DNA of 64,000 nt from Gracilaria gracilis (taxonomy: Eukaryota > Rhodophyta > Florideophyceae > Gracilariales > Gracilariaceae), in contig JARGSG010000012.1 of NCBI GenBank assembly GCA_030374805.1, positions 1,116,001 to 1,180,000 on the forward strand, given 5' to 3'. Each line of letters begins with the position of its first letter. Position 1 is the stretch's first letter. This document shows, in pieces, positions 52,079 through 63,099 of the stretch. Both the position numbers and the translations under genes were made by a program. The notes beneath the pieces were generated by a model, which did not search any database, had not been told where the DNA came from, and saw nothing but the letters and a program-made list of their open reading frames with translations.

Positions 52079-55000
52079 TTCTCTTCTACTCGTGAAATCC
52101 CTTGTACTGGAGTTTGGTAACTCTGTTTTGGAACATGTCGGACTCGGAAGTTGAGTCTGAAACCAACTCTGGTGCCAAGATCCCACGCTTTCATGGTAAG
52201 CGTGGGGAAGATTATACCCTTTGGCGCCATCGCCTTCGTGCCGCATGCCGAATCAAAGGTGTCTGGAACGTTGTGGTATCAAGTTCAGAGCAATCCTCAA
52301 CAGCTGCTACTACCCAAGATACGGCTCCAAGTAGCTCTCAAAGCAGCTCTAGTATCATGGTAAAACGGGAGAAGGCATGTGCTATCATTATTTGTGCACT
52401 TGGTGATTCTCCTGTACGAGTTGTAATGGATGTTGATAATGATCCGGGACGCATGCTTGAACTGCTAGATGCACGCTACGCCTCCAATCGCACTGTCTCT
52501 CGGATCGCCGTGCAAACGCAACTATTTCGTATGTCATACAATGGTCAGAACATGTCAGAATACGTGGACCAGTTCACTGCCCTGTTCTCGCAGTTGGATC
52601 GCATGGGCAAGGACGCTGTTATTCCGGAATCTCACAAGGCTCCGATGCTACTTGCTTCTATTGACCCCAGCTGCTCATTGGAGTCCACGGCAGCCGCACT
52701 TCGCACCAAGGACATATCTGATCTTACTTGGGACTATGTTGCAACAACTCTAATTGACGAGAGCAATGCTCGACAGATGGTTTCGGGAAGTTCTGGTCGC
52801 ACTCGCACTCGCAAGAAAGGCAAGACCAAGGGATCTGGAAGCTTCAAATCCTCTTCCGCCCCTGTCAGTCTGAACCATAAGGACGGTAACAACTCAGATG
52901 GTCACACCCACAACGAGTCTTCAGGGCGTGAGTACGCTGCCGCTGCCAGCAATGGTTACCATTGTACCTTCTGTGATCGTGATGGACACACTGTTGATAG
53001 ATATCACATGAACCCTGACAACCCTGACAACCACTTGCCCAAGAGCATTCTTGACAAGTTGAAGGTGAGGTCTAAGGGTAAACCCGGAAACTCCAAGCCA
53101 TCGACAAGGTCGTCCGGAAAGTCCTCAAAGATTGAAATCGCAGGGATGTCCGTGGAGAAGTCTACCGTACTCCCACCAGCAGAGAGGGTTATGGACACAT
53201 ATGCAGACAGTGGCGCAACATCGCACTTCTTTTTCTCCAAGTCTGTATTTGTCCCCAGTTCGTTGCATGAAGTTAACGAACGAACCATATTGCTGGCTGA
53301 TAAGTCTACTGTGACTGCTACACAACGAGGTGATGTCATACTACCGTTCGAGAATGCGAACTTGCGTCTCACAGACGCACTCTTGGTTCCTGATCTCGAA
53401 TATAACTTGGTGTCCGTGGGACGCATGGCTGACAAGGGCATCGAGTCCTTCTTCCGCGCGCATGATGTTCGTCTCACGCATGTGGATGGGTTTGTTATTG
53501 GATGTGGTCAAAGAGATAAACGGTCAGGTTTGTACACTCTGCCGGATCCACTCACGAAAATTAACTCTAGGCATGCCCTTTCTGCCCGCGATAATGACTT
53601 GGCTCAACTATGGCATCGACGACTTGCGCATATCAACCCAAGAGACCTGCAGGTTTTGCACAAATATGCCAATGGAGTGCCGAAGCTGGCTCAAATGGAG
53701 GAGGTCTGTAGCCCATGTCGACTTGGAAAGTCCCACAAACTTCCGTTCTTAGGCAAGTTTGATCGTGCCACTGGTGTCGGAGACATTGTGCACTCTGATA
53801 TCCTAGGGCCCTTACTCCCGTCATTTCCAGATCACTTCCAATACGCGTCAACATTCATTGATGAACACTCTAGGTATGCATTAGTAGGGTTTATGGTACA
53901 CCGAAGTGAACTTGCAGAAGTATATGCGGCTGTAGCACAGAAGCTCTAGGAGCTTGGAGGAGGTCAAATTGCCAAAGTGCACTCAGATAATGCGGAAGAG
54001 TACATTGCTCTGCAGGAGAACTCTGCAAACGGTCTCCAAGGAACCTCGTTCTCATCTCCGTACACCCCTGAGCACAATGCAATAGCAGAGCGCATTAATC
54101 ACACAATGGAGGAAGCTGCTCGAGCGTTGTTGCTACAGGCCAATCTGCCAGAATGTTTATGGCCCTATGCGTTGAAGCACGTTATATATGTGCGCAACAG
54201 AGTTCTTCACTCTACTACTAGATCCACTCCGTACTTTCTTGTAACTGATTCCACACCTTCGTTGAAGAATGTTCGAGTGTTTGGGTGTGCGGCATACGTA
54301 TTAAAGATGAACCCGGACACCAAGTTCGAGTCTCGTGCACTTGAGGGGGTGTACTTGCAGACTCTTGAGCATGGTGTCTACGACGTTCTAGTAACAGATG
54401 ACGATGAAATACCACGTATTGTCAAGTCTCGACATGTGACTTTTGATGAGTCATCATTCCCTGGTGCGTCCTATCTGGCGGGCTACATGGATGATGAGAT
54501 CGCTTCTGATGAAGACTTCAGTTGCAACTCGGAATCCCAGAGTGACAGCGAGCACTCCGGTGAGATTTGCATTGACGAAGTTGTCGACGATGCTGTTGGT
54601 TCTGAACTACAGGAAAGCCATTCACCTGAATTGCACACTGATAGTACGGATGAAGCTGATGATGTCGATGATAATGAACTCACTGGTAGTGAAGGTGCTG
54701 ACGACAACCAGGATGAACCCACCATGGAGGAGCCTAATGCGCCATTTGGCTCACAACCTGAGTCACGGTACCCGCGACGAACACGCCGCGCACCTACACG
54801 GTGGTGGCACATGGTTGGCGCTGCCACATCGCAAACAGTTGAAGTGACTACAAGTGATGAACCGACTTTGACGGAAGCCATGTCGGCGTCCCCATTGGAG
54901 AAGAGCTTATGGGAGACTGCGATCGAAGAAGAACTTGCGTCTCTGGAGAGCAAGGGTACATGGATACCCGATGATTCTCCTGCATCGCAGCCTCTGCCAA

Positions 55001-56154
55001 CCCATATCATCCTGAAAGTGAAGCGGAATGCAGATGGGTCGGTTGAGCGCTTCAACGCTCGTGTTGTCGCTGGTGGAAATCACCAGACCTTTGGTCAGGA
55101 CTACATGGAGACTTATGCACCAGTTGTGTCTTTCAACCTGGTTCATATGTTACTGTACCTCACCCTGTGCCTCCAGATGTATGTTGCTCAAGTGGACGTG
55201 AAGACTGCCTTCTTGAATGGCGAGCTGAAGGAGGACGTTTGGGTCACGTCTCCACGTGGTGTGCCTTGGCTGAAGCCCTACTGTTACAAGTTGGTGAAAG
55301 CCATGTACGGACTTAAGCAGGCTCACCTGGCTTGACATACAAAGTTCAGTCAAGATCTCAAAGACTTAGGATTTGAAGAACTTCCTAGTGCTCCGTGTGT
55401 GTTTAGGCGCCGCTTTAGACACAACGCGTACGCATACATCCTTGTTTACGTTGATGACCTCCTGGTTTTCACACCAACTGCTGCGCAACGTTCGTCGCTC
55501 TTGGAGGAGCTCCAAGGACTGTATGAACTTCGAGTTCAAGATCGAGTGAGCTTCTACCTTGGCGTTGAGCTGACTTGGGCAGTAGATTCTGAGGGCCAAC
55601 TTATGGGCCTCAAGCTTGGACAGCCGCTTTACATCGAGGGAGTGCTACGCCGATACCGACCTGGATCTCTGGACTTGAACGGCTTTGTGGACTCAGACTA
55701 TGCTGGTGACACTACTGATCGTAAGTCAATGTCCGGATATGTGATCAAACTGGGATCAGCCACTTGCTTCTTCGGTGCGAGAAAGCAAGCATCGATTGCG
55801 CTCTCCATTGGAGAAGCGGAGTACTACGCGTCGACCATGGCTGCTCAAGAGGTTATCTGGATATCGCAAGTGCTTCGAGAGAGCGGCTTTGATGTGAACG
55901 AGAAGGTCCCCATTCGCTCGGACAATCAATGTGCCATAGATTGGGCGACTGGTGAGCGATGCCCTTCCGGAGGTGCCAAACATATTGACGTGAAGCTTCA
56001 TTTCATCAGACATATGGTGAAGGACAATGTCATTGCTGTAGACTATGTTCCTAGTGAGCTAAACGATGCTGATATCCTAACCAAACCACTGAGCCCTGCA
56101 AGAATATTTGCAATTATCAAACGAGTTAGACTTGGACAAAGACTCGAGGAGGAG

Positions 56155-56867
56155 TGTTGATGTTGGGACATGGTCGAGTGCCGGTCAGTTCTACAGGTTG
56201 GTCTCGGACTACTTGGAAGCAAAGTTGCAGGGGACGATGGGCACTTTTGGGCACTCTCTTCGCAAAATCGCGTATGCGCCTCTGCTCAACCCCAACGTGA
56301 AATGGCAATATGATTGGCTACTGCAAATGCTCTTGTGCAACGTGGTGTCTACAAGTGCCATGGATTGTATGGAGAGTTATGGTGGTATGGGCCAAGTGGA
56401 GCTCTGTGATTGGACGAGGCTTAGAGTAGTAGACTGACTATGCAGATAGCGAGGATGTGGTTTTCTAGGCTGGAATGGGCGGTTTTGCATGCAATATGCG
56501 ATTCTGGGATGCGCAAGGCGGTTGGAGTGCCACCATGCAAATTGATAATTTTTTAGATCTGGTTCTGAATCAAACGACTGGCAATGGATTTGTAGTGTTG
56601 ATTGGTTTAGTTATTTGAAATTGTTGTACTCCAGTTTGCGCGCACTTTCCGTGTACAACTGCACACACGTGCAACTTGTAATGACCGCCGTCGTCGCTTG
56701 CTGCGACGACGGTGAAGCGCGCGCTAGGGTATTTGTAGGTTGCGATCGACGACCCTCGAGTAAACGGGTCGACCCAAGGCCGTCAACCTTCACTTGTTTT
56801 ACTTTCTCTTTCTTCCATATCCATCTCTACTTACTTCCCTTCTACCCTACCTGCTTGCGCATCGTAA
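56155..56867 (+). repeat. 3' LTR of the young Copia element
   Basis: It is 713 bp, pairs with 50420-51132, and is followed by acttc. It contains the intact 10-bp inverted repeat CCGTCGTCGC/GCGACGACGG. Confidence 0.9.
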
Positions 56868-56872
56868 ACTTC

Positions 56873-58101
56873 GGAGCTACCGATAGGTGAGTTGGCTTGA
56901 TGGCTGATGTTTTGCCAATGCCTTTCAGAGCAGCCTTTTCGGCTAGATTCGGGGACACGGTACTGTCGTCGCTGCCATCATCACACTTACCAGTTCCATC
57001 AAGGCAGATCCTACCGTCAGAGACGGTGATAAGACAAGACGAGTTGTTCTTCGACGTGGACGACGGTCGCAGTCGGTTGACCGTGCCTTTGCTTTCGCCC
57101 TTGCTCTTCTGACTGCGAGTGGATTTGGCAGGACCGTTTGCTGCCTTCTGAGCCGCAAAAACGGCTTTCATCTCCCGCTTTTCCTCATCTGTAGACTTCT
57201 CACAGTCGTCAACCCAATGCCGTAGCCCTTTCTTCTTGCAAGGTGGGTATGGGCATGGTGGCAATGGTCGTCGCGATCGGGATTTGCGTGGCTCGCTGCT
57301 CGAGCGAGCAGCATTGTTGGAGTGTCTGTGAGACTCCGAACAGCCTCCTTTCTGGTCCGCCTTGCGGGAGCGTGATGACAAGTTCTGCGTTGTTGGGCCG
57401 TTATCCAGATCTTCAAATGACTGTCAAAGCTTCATAGCATGCTCAAAGAAGGCTGGAAAATCGGATTTGAGTTCCATGTGCGAGAAAGCAACGTTTGCTT
57501 ACAACTTAGTACGAAGCCATGTTGGTCGGACAGCGGAAATGACGTGTTTGACGGCGATCTTTGGCCGGGATGTAGTGACCCATTTCAACCCGTTGCGTCT
57601 TAACAGAGAAAGGTAAGATGCAAAAAGATTTTCCATTCGCATTGGTGCAGAGGGATCTGACATATCCATTTTGAGTTCCTTCTCGACAAGCAAATTTAGA
57701 AACGGTAGAGAGATGGCAGTCTTCTTTGTCTTCGCTCTCTCTTCTAAGAAATCGCGAAGCATTTCGTCGGTCAACATGTCGACGTCGGAGAGATTTGGAA
57801 TGAGATTCAAATCGATAATAGACTGTATCCATTCTGGATCGACACATTAGGTGAGATTGACTGGTCGTACGGGTTCAGTGGTCGTAGGGTCTACCACAGC
57901 AAGCTGGAGTGCTCGTGCTGTGATTTCCTTTCGATACTGGTCATATGCGTTTAAAAATTTCCTGATCGAAGCAGAGTCTGTGTGAACAAGACGTGGATGG
58001 TTGATTGAGGTTGACACAAAATTCGGTTCCGTGTACATGACCTGCGGTTGCGATGCATCCGTGTGGCTGCTTTCGCCAGGGTTCGACTGAGTGTCGGACA
58101 T
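56873..58101 (-). pseudogene. gag region of Gypsy A
   Basis: The frame starts at ATG 58101 (MSDTQSNPGESSHTDASQPQ) about 60 bp inside the 5' LTR. It continues as a helical capsid-like part ('SASIRKFLNAYDQYRKEITARALQL'). Farther on come an Arg/Ser-rich segment, a CX6CX?C-like cluster ('CPYPPCKKKGLRHWVDDC', about 57190-57245) and the start of the protease ('DGSDDSTVSPNLAEKAALK', about 56920-56980, in the DSG position). The Copia target site lies just after it. About two breaks. Confidence 0.75.
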
Positions 58102-58162
58102 TTCGGTGATGGAACGAAATAGATGTTGAACGTTAAACTAGAGTAGTGAAACCAGTGATCAC

Positions 58163-58421
58163 TGTAGCGAACTACGCAAGTCGTTTCGATGATGAAGTTC
58201 GATGCCCGCTCTTTACTGAGAAGGCGTCGAGTCGTGGCTTAAATGCCACGACTGCGCGGGCGAAAAAGGTAGCGACACTAGTCTAGGGCGCTGCTCGCGC
58301 AATGGTCACCTACGCGGTTGCTACCTACGCGCGCGTAGTTGGAGGCGGAACCTGATTCCTCTTTGGGTTCCGCCTGCAGCGCAGAGCCGTAAACGGCATC
58401 TTAGAGCCGTTAACCGGTACA
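58163..58421 (-). repeat. 5' LTR of Gypsy A
   Basis: It pairs with 46622-46880; the duplication agtcc follows at 58422-58426. Both hairpins of the LTR are kept. Confidence 0.88.
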
Positions 58422-58426
58422 AGTCC

Positions 58427-58689
58427 TTAATGGATGCGATGGAAAGTTTGGAGGCGGGGTCTCGGTCCTTGTTCACATCATTCACTTTCGCCTTGTAGGC
58501 GACGTAGGTCGTCTCAAATTTGATTAAGGACGGCTGGTCCACAGCATCGAGTGTCGGTGGCTAAATAACTGACACGACGCCATACTTTGAGGCGGTAGTA
58601 GATGACATCCTTGTCCGATTCCAACCCGAACAATCTTACTCTTTCGAAGAACAAAGCGCTTGGTTAATAAATGTCGGGCTGGACCGGAT
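58427..58689 (-). pseudogene. gag N-terminal part of Gypsy B
   Basis: The minus-strand frame contains 'DQPSLIKFETTYVAYKAKVNDVNKDRDPASKLSIASIKDLY' in sections, a capsid-like helical start that resumes at 46616 beyond Gypsy A. It lies directly inside the 5' LTR of B. Confidence 0.6.
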
Positions 58690-59092
58690 GACGGACAATC
58701 AAGAAGTACAACGCCACAGAATAGCGACGATAAGAGGAGGAAATAGGGAAGAAGTCAATGAAGTAGACGGTCAGGAGGGTACCCCGATGAGGCTTGGAAT
58801 CCCGCTCTCTCGGGTCGCCCCGCGCTGGGCGCGGAGCTTTTATAGGCACCCCTTGGCTCCTCAGTTGTTTGCTGAGAGCCAAGAAAACATTGTTGCGTAA
58901 TCTACCAGCCTAGTTACACTACTGTAGATAGACTAGATTTGAATTGTCCCAGTGCCACAAAATTCAGACGTTTGCTCGCAAATGCGGATATTACGTATGC
59001 CTGCATACATGTATGCGGATATTACGTATGCCTGCATACGCGCTTACAAGGAATTCAAATTCAACGGCAACAAAGCTGCACTGCATACAACA
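58690..59092 (-). repeat. 5' LTR of Gypsy B
   Basis: It is 403 bp, pairs with 41753-42155, and carries the same palindromic tandem units near 58981-59041. Only 35 bp separate its end from the first P4-ATPase exon. Confidence 0.87.
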
Positions 59093-59127
59093 GTACCTCG
59101 AAGCGAGGCCTTCTTTTTTGAATTCAG

Positions 59128-60604
59128 GAAAGCCCGAGCTACTGAAAATTCTACGACCTCTGCGACCACTCCCATCATCTGGACCATGCTTTTGAAGCAA
59201 ACGTCGAAGGTGTCCACCAGCTTATAAAAGCCATGGCATTATCACACGATGTGGTTCCCAGACAAAGCAGTGCTTCTGGCCATTCACAAAGCAGCAGGTA
59301 CTATGGGAGAGCCCGGAATGAAGTTGCCTTTCAGGCTGCGGGTGTGATTTTGTTGAATAGAACTCTGAAGGAATTCGTAATGCAAGAGCACGGAAACACA
59401 AGCTCTGACAACTATGAGCTGCTGGCAGAGCTAGAGTTCTCCTCTGATCGAAAACGAATGAGTACAATCCTTCGATGTCCTGACGGTGCCATTCGCATGT
59501 TCTCAAAGGGGGCGGACTCAGTCATGATTCGGCTGCTTAAAGCGGAATCCGATGTTGACGACCTTCTCGCAGCTACAGAACGATTTCCCATGGATGGTCT
59601 GCGCACACTGGTGTATGCAGGGCGTGAAATCCCGCAAAGCGAGTACGATCGGTGGGCGCCAAAGTTCGCGGAAGCGAGCAATGCCATAGTACACCGAAAT
59701 TCAAAGAAAGCGGAGGTAGCTTCATTGATTGAGAAGCTCTTGGATTTATACGGTGTTACAGCTGTTGAAAACAAACTACATGAAGCGGGCATTCGTGTTT
59801 GGGTATTAACTGGTGATAAGCCGGAAAACGCGGAGAACATCGGTTATTCATCCCATGTACTGAGCAATGATATGCGAGTGTTCCGCGTTCATGCGAAATC
59901 GCAATCTGAGCTTATTGCCGTACTGGAAGATATTGTGGACGAACTTTATCCAGAACCTGCTTCCAAATACAGGCCGAGACATCGCCATCGTCGAAGTCAT
60001 TCTGGTGATTCGATCGAAACATTTACGGAACGGCAAAGTCGCATTGGTCATATTCGTGATTCCATCTCTCTGCGTGCTCATGAGCTAATGCCCGAACAAC
60101 CTTTTGCTCTTATTGTGGATGGGACAAGTCTGAGCTTCATCGACAGTTATGAAATGGAGCGTCTATTCTTGCAAGTAGCAAGTGTCTGCAAGTCTGTCGT
60201 CTGCGCGCGTGTAACCCCTCTCCAAAAGCAGAGACCGTGCAACTTGTACAACTACATGAGAACTGCGTCACTCTAGCAATAGTTGATGGAGGAAATGATG
60301 TATCTATGATTCAAGAAGCTCAAATTGGTGTCGGTATAAAAGGTAAAGAGGGAATGCAAGCGGCACGAGCCGATGACTATTCAATGGGCGAATTCAAGCA
60401 TCTGGCAAGATTGCTAGCTATCCACGGGCGCTTCTCATACATAAGAACGGCTGTTGTTATCAATCTATCTTTCTGCAAGAAAATTTTCTTTTCCGCGACT
60501 CAGTTCTTGTTTCAGTGTTTTTCTGCTTCGCATCAGGAAGTACAGTTCATAACCAATGGATCGTGACTATGTGGAACAGTGTATTAACATTGGCACCGCC
60601 ATGC
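59128..60604 (+). pseudogene. P4-type ATPase (phospholipid flippase), C-terminal half, disrupted
   Basis: P4-ATPases move phospholipids across membranes using ATP. Seen here: the exon start after a ttcttttttgaattcag acceptor (59111-59127), 'AMALSHDVVP' (about 59230), nucleotide-binding motifs 'FSSDRKRMSTILR' and 'MFSKGADSVMIRLL', 'LRTLVYAGRE', 'GIRVWVLTGDKPENAENIGYSS' (about 59790), 'VTPLQK' (about 60215), a hinge reading VDGGNDVSMIQEAQIGVGIKG where the family has GDGANDVSMI, and 'HGRFSYIR' with the next membrane segment. The phosphorylation site and N-terminal half are lost: Gypsy B lies 35 bp upstream, in what was an intron. Reading needs at least three one-base shifts. Two are in A runs (59144-59147 and about 60227-60230), one gaining and one losing a base, which is a long-read error pattern; the altered hinge argues for real decay. 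Confidence 0.8.
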
Positions 60605-62300
60605 TGAACCGACTTGCGTTGTATTTCTGTCCACTGTTGTATAGCAGAATCAACAGGAGGTTGGTTTCGGTTCAAGTGGCAGAGCCTAATCCTCTTATCT
60701 TCTTCGCTGAAGCACAAATTAAAAGGAGTGCAACCAAAGCCGTTGCTTAAGAATGACCCTACCTCTTGGTCTAGATACAGAATGTTCCCCGTGGAACGAG
60801 GAAACAAATCACACATGAGTGACATAAACAGTAGCTCATTGCTTCCCTTGGGCACCACTTTGTAGAAAGCATTGAACGCTTCTCTACACGAATTTGTATA
60901 TCGTACCTCAAGCGTACACGCTCACAATAAACAACAACATATGGTAGAAATGTCAGAGAATCTGAGCTGAATAGGCTTTGAAAGTGCAGTCATTCTAGCA
61001 TGGTTTAATGCAGACATGATACGCGGTTCAATTAGCTGCAAACACTCAATGCTGTACAAGGCGTTGAGTCGCGATTCAACGCCTTGAGTTCCGAAGTGCT
61101 GATGTGGACCAATATTTGTCTTGGTATGAAAGGACTCGATGGTCCATACACAGCTCCTCCATTTCTTTCGGCAGTGATGGAAACATTTGGAATTGAAGCC
61201 CAACTGCACATACCGAAGGTAGATAGTGATGAAAGGTTTGACGATGAGACGGACATGATTGTGTTGGAAATCTTGGAGGAATTGGTCGCGTTGAAACAGC
61301 CATATATAGTAAGCTTGTTGAGTGTAAATCTATTCCAAACACGTGCCGGCTGAGATCGCAAAATGGTTGGGTGACTCACGTCACGTCTGGGCGAAAATCA
61401 TGTTACTGACAGCTCAGAATCGAAAAAAACCATCGGAAGAGGAAGATGAAGAGGAATCTGAATGAGAATGTGACGAGTCTGATGCAGATTCTCAGTCATC
61501 TGCGGCATCCCATGGACATGAAGGGTTTCATCGTCCGGGCTCACAGTGGATAAAACGGTTGTTCGCTAGGTATTCGAAGTGGCAACGACAAGCGTAGTGA
61601 GATACAATGGCTTTTGTACAGGGTTTCACCTCGTTATGCATATCTCTGGACGTACCGCGGGAGACGAATCTCACACCTGGCTTTGAAGCAATGAAGCAAA
61701 TATGCTGTAAGGTTCGACGGTTTTGAAATACAAAACCTTCGTAGTGCTGGGGCATATGTTACTACTCTAAGGGTTTCCTGATACGGAAGGATTTATGCCC
61801 CGTTCTGCTAAGACAACCCAGGGGACATACACGGGTATCGGTACAAGTATCTGCAGTACGTCTGTTACAAAACGTGAAAAGAGCTACTTACTGAAAAGAA
61901 CTTGAGATATAGGTACGGATCTCAGAAATGTTTGCTGGATGCACAAGAGCGAGCTTCGGACCTTCAATTGGTGAGTTGGGCTAAGCACATTTGGAGTCAA
62001 ATTTCTTTCTTTGTGACGCACTTTGTTTTGAGAAGGTTGAAGCAGACATTGCGATGGTCATTTTCTTGTTATTCTAATGCTTTAGGCATGACTTTTAGAG
62101 ACAGGTGTTCCACAGAGAGTGTCGATGGAACTGCGTGCACAATCAGAGGCTTATGGTGGAAAAGAAACAGGAGTTTGAAATAGTTTGAAATCTTTTTTAG
62201 TTCGAGCCCTTGAAGCTTGCCTATAGGGAGTCGAGCTATCATACTTTTCATATACTTCCAGAATATTGCAGTCGAAGAGCAGCGGCGGTGTTCAGAGTTA
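60605..62300. other. Decayed or unrecognised host sequence
   Basis: Short frames only. One plus-strand frame (about 61350-61595) reads 'AEIAKWLGDSRHVWAKIMLLTAQNRKK' followed by an acidic stretch (EEEDEEESE) broken by a TGA, then 'GSQWIKRLFARYSKWQRQA'. Another (61084-61353) is 89 codons. They may be exons of the broken P4-ATPase C-terminal tail or of another gene. I cannot assign them. Confidence 0.35.
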
Positions 62301-62408
62301 AGAAGAGAGGAGTGCACAAGAACGAGTGCACAAGAACTGGAGAAATACGGTTCGCACAACGTCACGACCAAGTTGTTTACCAGCCCGATTTAACCTGTTT
62401 CTCACCAA

Positions 62409-63091
62409 TGCCATCATCATGACGGTTGTATTCGCGGTAGGATTGTTGAACTCAATCAAGCCAAATACAGCGAGCAGGTGATTATGCACTTCAGATGCTA
62501 AACCCAGCCAGGAGTACAGGAAACGCGCTAACGCTGGCAACACAATCAAACGCAGGATTGCTGCGAACACGCGATTGCCAAACATCTCGTCTTCCTGATA
62601 TTCATCACTTCGGTCATCCTCCTGCATACGAGTCCAAGTGTGTGAGTGGCGTGGGAGAATAGTGCTGGAATACTTGGAAGCGACAGAACGGCAACGTACC
62701 TCTGCAAGACAGTGGTAGAATTCAGCTCCCACCAAGATAGCATTAATCGGGACAACCACGTTGCCTAAGATGTTAATCGAAAGCATAACTGGTCGCAGTA
62801 CCCCGTCATGGTGAGCAATGCATTTGCAACGGGGCATACCTTTTCAGACGAAATAAATAGGTAAGTATTGTGACAGCCCTGGAAGAAATTGAATACGATA
62901 CGTACAAATGCGAGAAACACAGCAGCGATCATGGAGATAAAGATCGGGGACTTCAATGAGCGAGAAACAGCTTCCTGAATTCCATATGCTTCTTAAATAC
63001 AGTGGGCGTTCACCAGAGGTGCTTCTTCCGCGCCGGGCGTGTCGACAGTGTTGTCTGGTGCAGCTCTCAAGTACTGGTATAGCGTCATCCT
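62409..63091 (-). pseudogene. Auxin efflux carrier-like (AEC/PIN-like) membrane transporter fragment with introns
   Basis: Minus strand, three exon-like parts: 63091-62906 ('MTLYQYLRAAP...', then 'GIQEAVSRSLKSPIFISMIAAVFLAFV'), 62839-62700 ('GVLRPVMLSINILGNVVVPINAILVGAEFYHCLAE') and 62621-62409 (acidic EDDRSDEYQEDE, then 'AAILRLIVLPALARFLYSWLGL' and 'FNNPTANTTVMMMAL'). Introns of 69 and 78 nt are bounded by gtacgt donors and AG acceptors; a third donor gtgaga follows MMMAL. The late membrane helices with a 'NNPTANTT' block before the end resemble the C-terminal half of AEC family transporters. An in-frame TAA lies in the first part (62995-62993), so the gene is broken or the base is wrong. 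The family call is tentative. Confidence 0.5.
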
Positions 63092-63099
63092 CTGCAAAG

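Larger units (their letters stand above)
50420..56867 (+). mobile_element. Copia element, complete and youngest in the window
   Basis: LTRs of 713 bp (50420-51132, 56155-56867) differ at about 8 sites (1.1%). The duplication acttc flanks it (50415-50419, 56868-56872) inside Gypsy A. Parts: primer site 51133-51146, leader with a tandem repeat, gag from 52135 ('MSDSEVESE') with a CX2CX4HX4H-like knuckle ('CTFCDRDGHTVDRYH', about 52968), protease 'YADSGATSHFF' (53203), integrase (53600-54200), RT 'VYVDDLLVF' (about 55450), RNase H (55680-56130). It is structurally whole; the coding chain is open except for about two breaks. Confidence 0.92.
46622..58421 (-). mobile_element. Gypsy (Ty3-type) element A, nested in B and hosting a Copia element
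   Basis: Bounded by 259-bp LTRs (46622-46880, 58163-58421; about 8 differences, 3%) with duplication agtcc on both sides. Without the Copia insertion it is about 5.35 kb. A purine tract (minus strand, 46891-46881) abuts the 3' LTR. The order is gag, protease, RT, RNase H, integrase, chromodomain. The Copia at 50420-56867 lies between the zinc-knuckle/gag end and the protease core. It is largely readable apart from that insertion, with about two or three other breaks, mostly in gag and integrase. Confidence 0.88.
41753..59092 (-). mobile_element. Gypsy (Ty3-type) element B, host of the nested elements
   Basis: Bounded by 403-bp LTRs (41753-42155, 58690-59092) that differ at about 9 sites (2%). 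Its gag is split by Gypsy A (46622-58421) with duplication agtcc (46617-46621, 58422-58426). Without A it would be about 5.5 kb. Minus-strand order gag, protease ('LGDSGADFSAID'), RT ('WLDDFLFY'), RNase H, integrase, chromodomain-like tail: the Gypsy order. The left flank is Copia sequence and the right flank a host P4-ATPase intron, and no 5-bp duplication is seen, so at least one end has been rearranged. It is broken in about four places besides the insertion. Confidence 0.85.

Noticed and set aside
61350-61595. A separate acidic nuclear protein gene
   Set aside because: Short, interrupted by a stop and without recognisable domain; could be tail exons of the P4-ATPase.
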